From the NCBI RefSeq assembly GCF_027594825.1, contig NZ_CP088930.1, positions 930,001-994,000 of the forward strand: a DNA stretch of 64,000 nt. The letters run 5' to 3'. The notes below the pieces were generated by a model. The model did no database searches and was not told the DNA's origin. It was given only the letters and a program-made list of their open reading frames with translations. Below are positions 24,260-33,284 of the stretch, in pieces; position 1 is the first letter of the stretch; every line of letters starts with the position of its first letter. The DNA is from Serratia liquefaciens (lineage in GTDB: Bacteria; Pseudomonadota; Gammaproteobacteria; Enterobacterales; Enterobacteriaceae). The translations under genes and the position numbers were made by a program.

Positions 24260-25312
24260 TTAAGGAATAATCTTGCGACGGCGAAACTCGTCAAACAGTG
24301 CGAACAGCATCGCTTCGGTGTCGACAAACTGATGAAAGCCAAAGCGGCGCGCCTTGCTGCCGTCGGCAAACATGTCGTAATCCCACGAGAAAACAAAGTC
24401 GGCGAAGCGCCAGCTCGCCACCGCGCGGTAATCCGCCTCGGTCAAACCATGCTGCTGCGCCAGCGCCTGCCACAACTCGCTTTTGTCTGCCATCACCGAC
24501 GTCAACGGCATGGGCAGCGGCGGTGCCACCTCCAGCCCAAAGTAGTCGGCAATTTTCGGCCACATCTCACTCCAGCGAAACAGATCGCCATTGTTGATAT
24601 TAAACGCCTGATTGGCCGCCGCCGGATCTGTCGCGGCCCAGAGCGTAGCACGCGCCAGCAGACCCGCGTCGGTCATTTCCAGCAGGCTGTGATAAGCCCC
24701 CGGTTTACCGGGAAATCGCAGCGGCAGTCCCAAAGACTTGCTGATGGAGGCGTAGACCGCGATAGTCAGGGCCAGGTTCATCGGATTGCCGAGCGAGAAG
24801 CCCCCCACCACGCTGGGCCGGATCGCGCTCCAGCGCCAAGTTTTGCCCTGTTGGCGTTTTTCAAGATAGCTCTGCTGCTCAAGGTTGAATTCCGGCGGCA
24901 TGTGCCCGGCATCGCTTTCCCGCGCGGGCGTTTTGAACGGCCCCAGATGGGCGCCGTAAACTTTATAGCCCTGCATCAGGCTGATGTGCTCCAGCCTGTG
25001 CGCTACCGGCTCCAGCGCTTCCACCACATGGGCCAGCATCGCCAGATTGGGGGCAACCAACCCCGCCCAGTCCGGCGCGTCCTGATAGGCGGCATAGAAA
25101 ATATGGCTGACCTCGGTCAACGGGCGCAAGACGCTGCGCGTCGCCTGAGCATCCAACAGATCGACCGCCAAATAGCGCACTTGCGGCCGGTCGACGCCCC
25201 CGCGTCGTGACAGGCCAACCACCCGCCAACCTTGCCGTTCCAGTTCTTCAATCAGCTTGCCGCCAATCACTCCGTTAGCCCCGACTACCACCGCCTGTTT
25301 TTCATTTTGCAT
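24260..25312 (-). CDS. SDR-family reductase of the PRISE (progesterone 5-beta-reductase-like) type
   Basis: A 350-residue extended short-chain dehydrogenase. The nucleotide motif GANGVIGGKL lies at residues 11-20, and the signature GYKVYGAHLGPFKTPARES resembles the PRISE active-site motif (K-x-Y with GPF). These enzymes reduce enone double bonds with NADPH. The ATG at 25312 lies 114 bp from a divergent LysR gene, so that regulator is the likely controller. In vivo substrate unknown. Confidence 0.8.
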   Translation of the reverse strand: MQNEKQAVVVGANGVIGGKLIEELERQGWRVVGLSRRGGVDRPQVRYLAVDLLDAQATRSVLRPLTEVSHIFYAAYQDAPDWAGLVAPNLAMLAHVVEALEPVAHRLEHISLMQGYKVYGAHLGPFKTPARESDAGHMPPEFNLEQQSYLEKRQQGKTWRWSAIRPSVVGGFSLGNPMNLALTIAVYASISKSLGLPLRFPGKPGAYHSLLEMTDAGLLARATLWAATDPAAANQAFNINNGDLFRWSEMWPKIADYFGLEVAPPLPMPLTSVMADKSELWQALAQQHGLTEADYRAVASWRFADFVFSWDYDMFADGSKARRFGFHQFVDTEAMLFALFDEFRRRKIIP

Positions 25313-25425
25313 AGGTCACTCCGCTCACTTTTGTTTGAGGCCTTCACTGTGAGTGATTAGCAAAGCTTGCGGTAGAGGCGTACTGTTACTAACACTTATA
25401 AGTAAAACCTATAACTGGAGGGCTG

Positions 25426-26358
25426 ATGGACAAGCTGAACGCCATGCAGACTTTCGTGCGGGTCGCAGAACTGGGTAGCCTCTCGGCAGCCGCCCGCGAT
25501 CTGGGCCTGACGCAGCCGGCCGTCAGCCAGCAGATTGCCGGTCTGGAACAACAACTGGGCGCGCAGCTGCTGTTTCGCAGTACCCGCTCCGTCACGCTGA
25601 CCGACGCCGGCGGGGGTTATTATCGGCAAATCAAACCGATTCTGGCGGCAGTGGGCGAAGCTGAGGAAGCGCTGCACGGCATGCATCAGCGGCTGCAAGG
25701 TCCCTTGCGCATTCATGCCCCGACAGGCTTCGGTCAACAGCACCTGACACCGCTGGCGATAGCTTTTCAGCAACAGCATCCGGAATTGAATATCGAACTG
25801 TTGCTCGACGATCGCCGGGCAGACGTGATCGGTGAAGGTATCGACGTGGCGATCCGTTTTGGCGAACTGAATACGCCGGGCACGGTTGCGCGCCGGTTGG
25901 GGGAGTTACAGCGTATTTTAGTGGCTTCCCCGGCCTATCTGGCGGCGCAGGGCGAACCGCAAACTCCCGCAGAGCTGGCGAAGCATCCGCATATCCGCTA
26001 CAGCGGCTTGAGCGACGGCGATGCGCTGACCTTAATTGGCCCTCAGGGTGCCGAGGTAGTGAACCTGCGCCCGGTCTTTCGCGCCAACAATACCTTTTCG
26101 CTGCTGGCGGCCATCGAAGCAGGATTGGGTATTGGCGGAGCACAGCGTCCGTTGATTGGTCGGCAACTGGCCAACGGCAGCCTGGTCCCGGTGTTACCGG
26201 CCTGGCATTATCCGCCGATGGCGCTGCATGCGGTTTACCCCGCTGCGCGGTTTATTCCCGGCAAAGTGCGGGCCTGGGTAGATTATTTGCTGGCGGCGTT
26301 GGGGAATATTGAGGGGATCAGGGTGAACAAAGCCCCCGACAAGGCGCCGGGGGCATAA
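25426..26358 (+). CDS. LysR-family transcriptional regulator
   Basis: A 310-residue regulator starting MDKLNAMQTFVRVAELGSLS with HTH residues around 16-45 (AAARDLGLTQPAVSQQIAGLEQQLGAQL). The effector domain has the ALHAVYPAARFIPGKVRAWVDYL end typical of the DsdC/CrgA-like branch. It is divergent from the PRISE reductase and convergent with yidB, whose 3' end is 4 bp away. The ATG follows ggaggg. Confidence 0.88.
   Translation: MDKLNAMQTFVRVAELGSLSAAARDLGLTQPAVSQQIAGLEQQLGAQLLFRSTRSVTLTDAGGGYYRQIKPILAAVGEAEEALHGMHQRLQGPLRIHAPTGFGQQHLTPLAIAFQQQHPELNIELLLDDRRADVIGEGIDVAIRFGELNTPGTVARRLGELQRILVASPAYLAAQGEPQTPAELAKHPHIRYSGLSDGDALTLIGPQGAEVVNLRPVFRANNTFSLLAAIEAGLGIGGAQRPLIGRQLANGSLVPVLPAWHYPPMALHAVYPAARFIPGKVRAWVDYLLAALGNIEGIRVNKAPDKAPGA
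26332..26354 (-). terminator. Possible terminator of yidB
   Basis: gcccccg (26332-26338) and cgggggc (26348-26354) form a 7-bp stem inside the 3' end of the neighbouring LysR gene. In the yidB direction a short T-rich stretch (ctttgtt) follows. It is an overlapping, compact terminator. Confidence 0.45.
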
Positions 26359-26361
26359 AGA

Positions 26362-26748
26362 TTATTTGAACAGTTTACCGACCATGTCGCCCAGTTCGTT
26401 GCTGTTCGACTGCACTTCGCCATTTGGTGAGGCAGCGTCAGCTACCGTTGGCAGGAACTGTGCAATGGTGGCTGAAGCCTGAGCCGGATCGATCCCCAGC
26501 TTTTCCGCCAGCTGGTTGATGGCATCGCTGCCCAGCGCCTGCTGCACGTGATCGCCGCTAATCTGCTGGTTTTCACCGTTGCCTAGCCATGAGCCGACCA
26601 CATCGCCGAATTGACCCTGACGGAACTTGTCCAGAATCGCCTGCAGGCCACCCTGCTGCTCAACCCATTGCATAATGGCGACGTAATCGATGCCCTTACC
26701 GTTGGCACCGCCCAGAATGTTGCCCAATACGCTATCAAACAGACCCAT
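26362..26748 (-). CDS. yidB: YidB-type DUF937 protein
   Basis: A 128-residue cytoplasmic protein. It starts MGLFDSVLGNILGG and includes GSWLGNGENQQISGDHVQQALG and LAEKLGIDPAQASATIAQFLP, the DUF937 pattern. Its role is not established. It lies downstream of a glsB-type gene on the same strand with a terminator between, so it probably has its own promoter. The ATG at 26748 follows a aaggggaa site. Confidence 0.85.
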   Translation of the reverse strand: MGLFDSVLGNILGGANGKGIDYVAIMQWVEQQGGLQAILDKFRQGQFGDVVGSWLGNGENQQISGDHVQQALGSDAINQLAEKLGIDPAQASATIAQFLPTVADAASPNGEVQSNSNELGDMVGKLFK

Positions 26749-26800
26749 GGTATTCCCCTTCCGGTCGTCGGCACTGCCGCCCGACCGCTGTGATTTAACG

Positions 26801-26823
26801 AAAAAGGGTCGCCGCAGCGACCC
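26801..26823 (-). terminator. Rho-independent terminator of the glsB-type gene
   Basis: gggtcgc and gcgaccc form a 7-bp stem with a cgca loop. On the minus strand five T follow. It lies 18 bp beyond the stop codon of the glsB-type gene. Confidence 0.75.
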
Positions 26824-26840
26824 TGTTGTTCAGCAACCGA

Positions 26841-27089
26841 TCAGTTTCTGATCTTTCTGTAGACAAAAAGCACCACCAGGGCACCGATGACCGCGACAAC
26901 AAAGCTGCCCAGGTTGAAGCCATCAACACGGCCCATACCGAAGAAGGTACTGATATAGCCGCCGACAACCGCACCGATGATCCCCAGGATAACGGTTACG
27001 ATAAAGCCGCCGCCGTCTTTGCCCGGCATAATCCATTTAGCCAAGATACCGGCGATTAACCCAAAAATGATCCAGGAAATGATGCCCAT
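26841..27089 (-). CDS. GlsB/YeaQ/YmgE family stress membrane protein
   Basis: An 82-residue transglycosylase-associated-type inner-membrane protein with three hydrophobic segments. It starts MGIISWIIFGLIAGILAKWI, contains GIIGAVVGGYISTFFG and ends LVVLFVYRKIRN. Members are often induced by stress and stationary phase. A ribosome site (agggag) precedes the ATG. Confidence 0.88.
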   Translation of the reverse strand: MGIISWIIFGLIAGILAKWIMPGKDGGGFIVTVILGIIGAVVGGYISTFFGMGRVDGFNLGSFVVAVIGALVVLFVYRKIRN

Positions 27090-27395
27090 TTTTACTCTCC
27101 CTATTACTTTTTGCCTAAAAGAAACTCTGTTTTCAGGCCCGAGTCGGCGCCTGATCCAACCCTGACGACACTTTCACAACCACAATCCTGTTGCCCTGTG
27201 CTGACCGTTAACGGCAGCGCGATGCAGGGTGAATCTTGATAAACACGCATCTTCACACTGTTACTATAGACAAATATCAGCAGTTTACCCATTTCCGTCT
27301 GTCTGAATTTATCTGTTCAAAAATCACCCATATTCATCAAACTGTCATTGCGCGGCGCTATAACAGCAGGTGAATACTGCTGCAGGGGACAGACC
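27090..27395. other. Intergenic region upstream of the glsB-type gene
   Basis: A 306-bp stretch with the glsB-type promoter on the minus strand and the promoter of a tiny plus-strand ORF. AT-rich in its right half. No strong operator or hairpin is visible. Confidence 0.5.
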
Positions 27396-27485
27396 ATGAC
27401 CAACACTCCGTTTCTGCTGATACTGGCTGCAATCTATGCGCTGGCTGCTGCCTGGGACGGTTCTGCCGCCTTGCTGTTCCAGTAA
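27396..27485 (+). CDS. Small hydrophobic protein, 29 aa
   Basis: MTNTPFLLILAAIYALAAAW followed by DGSAALLFQ and TAA. One membrane helix fills most of it. aggggaca lies ten bases before the ATG, a good ribosome site for a small protein. No family recognised. It stands alone between the glsB-type and LysR genes. Confidence 0.45.
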   Translation: MTNTPFLLILAAIYALAAAWDGSAALLFQ

Positions 27486-27613
27486 TGTTACACGCGCTTT
27501 GTCACTTTTCGAGTGGTTTTAAATGTGTCTTGTTTTGTCAGCAACTTTAACCCGCTGAAAACCAATAACAAATGGCGGTCCGTTTGGATAAAAATCCCAT
27601 TGGCTGCCGGGCC

Positions 27614-28516
27614 TCAATTTTCGCAAAAGGGCTTGATAAGGTGGCTGAACCACTCGGCAAAAGCGGTTAAACGCGCCGAGCGTTGGCGGCGGTGAGGATA
27701 AAGCAACGCAATGCCCATCGCCGGTGGCCGGGCCTGCGGCATAACCTCAGACAAGCTGCCGTTGTCCAGATAGTGCTGAACATCAAAGCGCGGTATCTGA
27801 ATCATCCCCAACCCCGCCAGACAGCATCCAATATAATTTTCCGCATTGTTTACCGTGACCCGGCTTCGCAAGATTTTTTCCATGCGCTGATCGCCCCGCT
27901 GCCAAAGCCAGGTATCTGCCCCGGCCAAAGTCGGCTGCGCGTAGCCTACGCCCCAGTGCCCCGCCAACTGCTCGGGATTCTCCGGCGTACCGTAACGTTG
28001 CAAATAGTCCGGGCTGGCGCAGTTGATCATGCTTAATCGTCCCAGCGGCTGGCTGACCAGACTACTGTCGCTGAGGCTGCCGACGCGTACCACGCAGTCG
28101 ATCCCCTCCTGGATCAAATCGATTGAACGGTCGCTGGCGCTGAGGAACAGTTGAATGTCGGGGTACTGCACAAAGAAGTCCGGCAGCGCCGGCACGATCA
28201 TTCGCCGGGCTATACGACTGGGCACATCGACCGTCAAACGACCGTCGATCGGGCCGTTTTGCCGATGAAACAGGCCTTCCAGTGTTTGAACGTCGAACAA
28301 CAGGCTGCGCGCTTTTTCGAGCAACAGCTCGCCGTCGCTGGTCAACTGCACCCGGCGAGTGGTGCGGTGAAACAGGCGGGTGCCCATTTCGTGTTCCAGT
28401 TGTTGTATCGCCGCAGAAACCGTGGTTTTTGGCATCAACAGGATTTGTGAAGCGCGGATAAAACTGCCCACCTCCGCAACCTGGATAAAAACCCGTAATC
28501 TCCCTATTTTATCCAC
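27614..28516 (-). CDS. LysR-family transcriptional regulator
   Basis: A 300-residue LysR-type protein whose HTH is AEVGSFIRASQILLMPKTTV then SAAIQQLEHEMG. The start is GTG at 28516 with aggatg upstream; an ATG further up would add 35 unrelated residues. It follows the SDR gene on the same strand, 54 bp downstream, and may regulate it. The effector domain contains ALLYPHRRQRSARLTAFAEW, a GcvA/CrgA-like end. Confidence 0.85.
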   Translation of the reverse strand: MDKIGRLRVFIQVAEVGSFIRASQILLMPKTTVSAAIQQLEHEMGTRLFHRTTRRVQLTSDGELLLEKARSLLFDVQTLEGLFHRQNGPIDGRLTVDVPSRIARRMIVPALPDFFVQYPDIQLFLSASDRSIDLIQEGIDCVVRVGSLSDSSLVSQPLGRLSMINCASPDYLQRYGTPENPEQLAGHWGVGYAQPTLAGADTWLWQRGDQRMEKILRSRVTVNNAENYIGCCLAGLGMIQIPRFDVQHYLDNGSLSEVMPQARPPAMGIALLYPHRRQRSARLTAFAEWFSHLIKPFCEN

Positions 28517-28569
28517 CGACTGTGCATCCTGATAAACAGGCTGCGGCCCGGGCCGCAGCAGAATTGAGG

Positions 28570-29343
28570 TTAACGGGTAGTATAGCCACCGTTGGCAAAC
28601 AGCGTCTGCCCGGTGATCCACCAGCCGTCGGTGACCAAAAACTTGACGATCGGCGCAATGTCCTCGATGTCGGTCAGACCGGTTTTCGAGAACTTGCTCA
28701 GCGCGGCGGCACCGCTGTGGTACTCCACCGCTTCCTTGCTTTCCTGCCCGTAGAAGAACGGCGTATCCATTGGCCCCGGACCGATGGCGTTCACGCTGAT
28801 GCCGCGTTCGCCAAACTCCTTGGAAGCCGCGCGGGTAAAGTGCTCCACCGGCGCCTTGCTGCCCGGATAGACCGCATAAAACGGCGTATAGGCCGCCAGC
28901 AGCGAGCTGACGATGGTCACAATTCGGCCGTTATCGGCCAAATGTTTGCCTGCCTGCTGGATAAAGAAAAATGCCGCTTTGGCATTGATGTCGAAACTGC
29001 TGTCGTAATCGGCTTCGGTCACTTCGGCAATCGGTTTTTTGATCACCAGACCGGCGGTATTGATGGCGATATCCACCTTGCCGAACGCCTTGACGGCTTT
29101 CTCAAACAGCAGCGCCACGTTACCCGTCTGGGTGAGATCGCCCTGTACCGCAATCGCCTGAGCCCCCGTCGCCTTAACCGCCTGCAACGTTTCCTCCGCG
29201 GCGGCACGAGTGGCGTCGCTGTTGTAGTGCACCACCACGGCCGCCGCGCCGTTAGCGGCCAAATCCCGCGCCACCAGCCCCCCAAGGTTCTTGGCGCCGC
29301 CGGCGATCAACACCACTTTTCCATTCAAAGATTGCTTGCTCAT
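28570..29343 (-). CDS. SDR-family oxidoreductase
   Basis: A 257-residue classical short-chain dehydrogenase. The N-terminal motif GGAKNLGGLVARDLA replaces the usual TGxxxGxG with a GGAxNLGG form. NTAG (about residue 94), Ser in IVSSLLAAYTPFYAVYPGSKA with Tyr and Lys of the YxxxK motif (YPGSK), and GPGPMDTPFF are all present. The ATG has ggagtcact upstream. A LysR gene follows on the same strand. Substrate unknown. Confidence 0.85.
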   Translation of the reverse strand: MSKQSLNGKVVLIAGGAKNLGGLVARDLAANGAAAVVVHYNSDATRAAAEETLQAVKATGAQAIAVQGDLTQTGNVALLFEKAVKAFGKVDIAINTAGLVIKKPIAEVTEADYDSSFDINAKAAFFFIQQAGKHLADNGRIVTIVSSLLAAYTPFYAVYPGSKAPVEHFTRAASKEFGERGISVNAIGPGPMDTPFFYGQESKEAVEYHSGAAALSKFSKTGLTDIEDIAPIVKFLVTDGWWITGQTLFANGGYTTR

Positions 29344-29610
29344 TACAGTGACTCCGTTAGTGAAGGTTGCAACGAGTATAGAAACAGTGACCGCACAGAT
29401 AATCTGTCCAAATTGGGATGAACCATCCCACTTTTTCGGTTAATAGCAACGATCGGCCGGTTAATTTCCACAGCGTGATCGCCCGCCGGGCATTCGGCGT
29501 AAATCGCACTACACTTGTAAGTTCCCGGCAGCAATAGTCACAATCAGAAACTATTGCCCCTCGCCCGTGGGATGCAAAACGCCTGACGGGCCACAACAGA
29601 GGTCAATGTC

Positions 29611-30027
29611 ATGTTGATTCAACCCTATCTCTTTTTTAACGGTAACTGCGAGCAGGCGATCAACTTCTACCAGCAGCAGTTGGGCGCCAGGATCGAAATG
29701 ATTATGCGCTACAAAGATATGCCCGAGGAGGCCAGGCAAGGCAATCCGCAGGACGTCAACCCAGAGTCCATCATGCATGCCCGTCTACTGATTGGCGAAA
29801 CGGCGCTGATGGCCTCCGATGGGTGTCCGCAGGATGGCGGCGAAGCTTCGCATAAGGGATTCGCCCTGTCGCTGGACCCCAGCGACGTGGAGCAAGGCCG
29901 AGCATTGTTCGAAAAACTGGCTCAGGGCGGCCAGGTCACCATGCCTTACCAGGCCACCTTCTGGGCCAAGGGTTTTGGCATGCTGACCGACCAGTTCGGG
30001 GTCAATTGGATGATTAACGTTGAATAA
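29611..30027 (+). CDS. VOC-family protein, PhnB-like
   Basis: A 138-residue vicinal-oxygen-chelate-fold protein resembling PhnB/YcdF-type (glyoxalase/bleomycin resistance superfamily). It starts MLIQPYLFFNGNCEQAINFY with QLGARIE and ends FGMLTDQFGVNWMINVE. PhnB-like members lack established catalysis and often fold as dimers. The ATG follows gaggtcaatgtc. Alone between an SDR gene and a small membrane protein. Confidence 0.85.
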   Translation: MLIQPYLFFNGNCEQAINFYQQQLGARIEMIMRYKDMPEEARQGNPQDVNPESIMHARLLIGETALMASDGCPQDGGEASHKGFALSLDPSDVEQGRALFEKLAQGGQVTMPYQATFWAKGFGMLTDQFGVNWMINVE

Positions 30028-30081
30028 CCGGTCATCCCGCCAGGGTGTCCGCCACCGACAGCGGATACCCCGGTGCCTGGG

Positions 30082-30276
30082 TCAACGGTAGTGATACCAG
30101 TCATAAGCCGCCATGGCGAACAGCACAAACAGCACCGTCAACAACACCAATCCCAAACGCCAGTAAGGCGATTTACGCTGCCGCCAGGCAAAAATCATCA
30201 TTAGCGCCAGCACACCCAGGGTCACCGGGTAATAAACCACCAGCGTCAGCAAAGTAATAATGATGTAGTCAGACAT
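30082..30276 (-). CDS. Small inner-membrane protein, 64 aa
   Basis: Starts MSDYIIITLLTLVVYYPVTL and has two membrane helices (about 4-28 and 41-59) with a basic loop WRQRKSPYWR between. The C-terminus is AYDWYHYR. The ribosome site is weak (aggg at about 12 bases). A longer frame upstream to 30456 has no membrane or family features. No family recognised. Confidence 0.6.
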   Translation of the reverse strand: MSDYIIITLLTLVVYYPVTLGVLALMMIFAWRQRKSPYWRLGLVLLTVLFVLFAMAAYDWYHYR

Positions 30277-30441
30277 GTACTCGAACCCTGTATTTTCTAT
30301 GCCAGTTTTACGGCGAATTGTAACACTCCGCTGGGGTGGCTCATGCATTTTTGATGTTAAGGGAGTAGTGGTCGGCGTGATTAACGAATAAGATGTAAGA
30401 TTGTTCTTATCTCGATTAAAAGACTTTATAGCAAGGGTGAC

Positions 30442-31992
30442 ATGATACAGCAGCAACCGCAGGATGCCGAACGGCCACGCAACGGTAAGAATTCCCCGTT
30501 ACTCTTTCAGGCCGGCGTATTTGTCGTCATCGTTGCCGTCACGCTGATCCTGTTTAACGGTTGGCAGATTTGGAATTCGCACCAGCGCGATTTGCAGAGC
30601 GCCGAATATGAATCGGCCAATCTGGCACGTTCCCTGGCGCAACACGCCGATGACACCTTTATGCAAACCGACAGCACGCTGTCGGATCTCACCGAACGCA
30701 TTCAAACCGATGGGCTGGGCCAATTGCCGTTGTTGCGGCTGCAGAAAGTCATGCAAACGCAGGTTGGCAACCTGCCCCAGTTGCATGGCCTGTTCGTTTA
30801 CGATGCGCAGGGGAATTGGATCGTCACCTCATCAGGCAGGTTCATACAAAACGCCAACAATGCCGATCGCGAATATTTTAAGTTTCACCTCAGTCATAAC
30901 AGCAATGCGATTTACATCGGCAAGGTGGTACGCAGTCGTTCTACCGGTGATTTGATCATTCCGGTCTCGCGTCGCCTCAATCACCCGGACGGCAGCTTTG
31001 CCGGGGTGGTGTTAGCCACGCTGTATGTCGATTATTTCCGCCAGTTTTACGACACCTTTGCCCTCAACAGCGACGCCTCGCTCAACCTGCTATTGGCAGA
31101 CGGCACCATTCTCTACCGCCGCCCTTATTCCATTGCGGCGATCGGCAAGAATATCTCTGAGGGCGTGCTGTTCCGTGAAATATTGCCGCACTCCGAGTTC
31201 GGCAATGCCACCATTGTTTCACGCTACGACAAAGTCGAGCGCATTTACGGTTATTCGCGGGTGAATCGCTACCCGTTGGTGATTGCCGCCGGCTTGTCGA
31301 AGGCAGATGTCCTGTCCGACTGGCGTAATGATACCGGCGTATTTGCCCTGGGCGGCGCTACGCTGTTGATCATCCTGCTGGCGATGGGGCTGGTGCTGAT
31401 GCGCCAGATCAACCACAGCGTGCGCACCGAAGCCGAACTGATGCGCACCCGCGATCAGCTCACCACCATCAACCGAACGTTGGAAGAGTTGGCGTTGCTG
31501 GACGGGTTAACCGGCCTGGCCAACCGCCGTCAGTTTGATATCGCCCTTAAGAACGAACTGATGCGCGCCTCACGCAATTACCGCAGCGTGGCATTGCTGA
31601 TGCTGGATATCGACTGCTTCAAACAATATAACGACATCTATGGTCACGTAGCCGGCGACCAGTGCCTGCAACAGATCGGACAAACGCTGAAAGGGCTGGC
31701 CTGCCGCAGCAACGATATTATGGCCCGCTATGGCGGTGAGGAAATGGCCATTATTCTGCCGGATACCGACACTCAGGGCGCGCTGATTTTCGCCGAACGG
31801 GTGATTGAAGCGGTACGTGAGCTGAAAATACCGCATACGGGTAACCCTCACGGTATTGTCACCATCAGTATTGGCATCTTCGCCAAAGTGCCGCATATGT
31901 ATAACGACACGCCAATCGGCTTTATTAATCAGGCCGACAGCGCCCTGTATCAAGCCAAGGCCCAGGGAAAAAACCGCATTTACCCCGCCTGA
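30442..31992 (+). CDS. Membrane sensor diguanylate cyclase (Cache-GGDEF)
   Basis: A 516-residue inner-membrane protein. TM1 is about residues 22-40, then a periplasmic dCache-type domain (about 45-300, with YFKFHLSHNSNAIYIGKVVRSRSTGD and GVVLATLYVDYF), TM2 about 302-321, a short coiled coil and a C-terminal GGDEF domain. The active site reads GGEEM (431-435), a tolerated GGEEF variant, and the inhibitory I-site RSND (422-425) lies exactly five residues upstream. It should make cyclic di-GMP from GTP in response to an unknown small ligand. ATG follows aagggtgac. Confidence 0.9.
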   Translation: MIQQQPQDAERPRNGKNSPLLFQAGVFVVIVAVTLILFNGWQIWNSHQRDLQSAEYESANLARSLAQHADDTFMQTDSTLSDLTERIQTDGLGQLPLLRLQKVMQTQVGNLPQLHGLFVYDAQGNWIVTSSGRFIQNANNADREYFKFHLSHNSNAIYIGKVVRSRSTGDLIIPVSRRLNHPDGSFAGVVLATLYVDYFRQFYDTFALNSDASLNLLLADGTILYRRPYSIAAIGKNISEGVLFREILPHSEFGNATIVSRYDKVERIYGYSRVNRYPLVIAAGLSKADVLSDWRNDTGVFALGGATLLIILLAMGLVLMRQINHSVRTEAELMRTRDQLTTINRTLEELALLDGLTGLANRRQFDIALKNELMRASRNYRSVALLMLDIDCFKQYNDIYGHVAGDQCLQQIGQTLKGLACRSNDIMARYGGEEMAIILPDTDTQGALIFAERVIEAVRELKIPHTGNPHGIVTISIGIFAKVPHMYNDTPIGFINQADSALYQAKAQGKNRIYPA

Positions 31993-31998
31993 CCTATT

Positions 31999-32036
31999 GG
32001 GCCGTCTCATCCAGAGACGGCCCCTGAATTTATTTT
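31999..32036 (+). terminator. Terminator of the diguanylate cyclase gene
   Basis: gggccgtctc (31999-32008) and gagacggccc (32014-32023) form a perfect 10-bp stem with a five-base loop, followed by an AT-rich tail ending attttt. It lies just after the stop. Confidence 0.75.
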
Positions 32037-32167
32037 TCCGCAAGGGAAATAAAAACCAACCTTCTGATCATCCACTGAATTTAATTTAAATCTTCACTCT
32101 GGTTTCAGTAAGAAATTTATTAACGCCGGTTAAATCTATTTTTATCCATTCGTGCGATTAGCATAGC

Positions 32168-32203
32168 CGTTTAATGTCTGTTTACTGTTTGATGCATTTT
32201 AAT
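32168..32203 (+). promoter_or_regulatory. PhoP-type box and -10 upstream of the Kdo hydroxylase gene
   Basis: gttta at 32169-32173 and again at 32180-32184 gives the 11-bp PhoP direct repeat (c gttta atgtc t gttta). A good -10, tttaat (32198-32203), lies 13 bases downstream, the spacing of PhoP-dependent promoters. The predicted transcript starts near 32210, about 120 bases before the gene. Because the gene modifies lipopolysaccharide core sugars, PhoPQ control makes sense. Confidence 0.6.
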
Positions 32204-32328
32204 GGTGCTACGATTATTAAATCCAGCAGTAGTAGCCAATTAATTTCATCCAACAATAATTCCCGCTGGTTATAAATCCCTTTCAAATAAAAAACAATTA
32301 AAGTATCCCCCCATCGCAAGGAGATATT

Positions 32329-33231
32329 ATGCGCGCGGATAATCTTACGCCTGAACAGGTGTTAATGACGTTGCCACAGCAACGGTGGGATAGCGCCCCA
32401 GCGCCCCTTTCCCCCTCTGCCGTCGAGGCACTTGAGCAAGGTAAAATCGTGTTTTTGCCTGAACTGGCGTTTCCGATGTTAGCCGGTGAAATGGCGCTGC
32501 TGGATCCCGCGCTGGTCGATACAAAACGTAAAAACATCAGCTACTGGCCAGAAACGAGCAAATTATCCGGCGTGGCGATAGCCGCGCAACAGCCACAGGT
32601 GGAAACGTTGCTGTCACGCTATTACCAGACCTGCCTGCAACTGGTTGCCACCCTGCTCCCCCACTACCAACAAGCCTTGCATTCGCCGGTCAACACCCTG
32701 CGCCTGCATCCGGTTGCGGCCTGGCGCGAGACCAGCTCATGGCGCAAGGACGACAGCCGGCTGCACGTCGATGCCTTCCCGTCACGCCCGAACTATGGTG
32801 AACGCATTCTGCGCATCTTCACCAACATCAACCCCAATGGCGAACTTCGCCAATGGCGCATCGGCGAACCCTTTCCTCAACTGGCGCAACGCTTTATGCC
32901 GCGCCTGGGCCGCTATTCACCGCTGAACAGCTGGCTGCAGCACAAGGTCGGCATCACCAAACGACGCCGCAGCCATTACGACCACCTGATGCTGCAACTG
33001 CATGATGCGATGAAAGCCGACCAGCACTATCAGCAGCAAGGCCCTCAACTGGCGCTCGACTTACCGCCGGGCAGCAGTTGGATCTGTTTCTCCGATCAAA
33101 CGCCACACGCGGCGATGGCGGGCCAGTTTATGCTGGAACAAACCTTCCTGTTGCCCGTCGCCGCGATGAAAAACCCCCAGCAATCACCGCTGAAGGTGCT
33201 GGAAACGCTGCTGCATCGGCCCTTGCTTTAA
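32329..33231 (+). CDS. kdoO: Kdo 3-hydroxylase (Fe(II)/2-oxoglutarate-type)
   Basis: A 300-residue cytoplasmic enzyme of the Kdo hydroxylase family (KdoO of Burkholderia and Yersinia), which converts the outer Kdo of lipid A core to Ko. The HVD iron site is His146/Asp148 in DDSRLHVDAFPSRP, and the distal histidine is likely His260 in SDQTPHAAMAGQF. Conserved FTNINPNGELRQWRIGE and LPPGSSWICF flank it. The ATG follows aaggag. A PhoP-type box lies upstream. Oxygen-dependent, so this LPS change should need air. Confidence 0.85.
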   Translation: MRADNLTPEQVLMTLPQQRWDSAPAPLSPSAVEALEQGKIVFLPELAFPMLAGEMALLDPALVDTKRKNISYWPETSKLSGVAIAAQQPQVETLLSRYYQTCLQLVATLLPHYQQALHSPVNTLRLHPVAAWRETSSWRKDDSRLHVDAFPSRPNYGERILRIFTNINPNGELRQWRIGEPFPQLAQRFMPRLGRYSPLNSWLQHKVGITKRRRSHYDHLMLQLHDAMKADQHYQQQGPQLALDLPPGSSWICFSDQTPHAAMAGQFMLEQTFLLPVAAMKNPQQSPLKVLETLLHRPLL

Positions 33232-33240
33232 TCCAATTTC

Positions 33241-33270
33241 GCCAACTGCGGCAAAGGCTCCGCAGTTGGC
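33241..33270. terminator. Long hairpin between convergent kdoO and paaZ
   Basis: gccaactgcgg and ccgcagttggc form a perfect 11-bp stem with an eight-base loop. No T-tract lies on either side, so it may be a rho-type or structural end shared by the two convergent genes. Confidence 0.5.
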
Positions 33271-33284
33271 CGTCGCGGCAGCCT

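Noticed and set aside
24332..25210. A 292-codon plus-strand frame antisense to the PRISE reductase
   Set aside because: It has shadow-type composition and no domain; the minus-strand reductase has a clear cofactor motif and active-site signature.
28522..29421. A 299-codon plus-strand frame antisense to the SDR gene
   Set aside because: The SDR on the minus strand has all catalytic motifs. The antisense frame has no start site support and Arg/His-rich low-information content.
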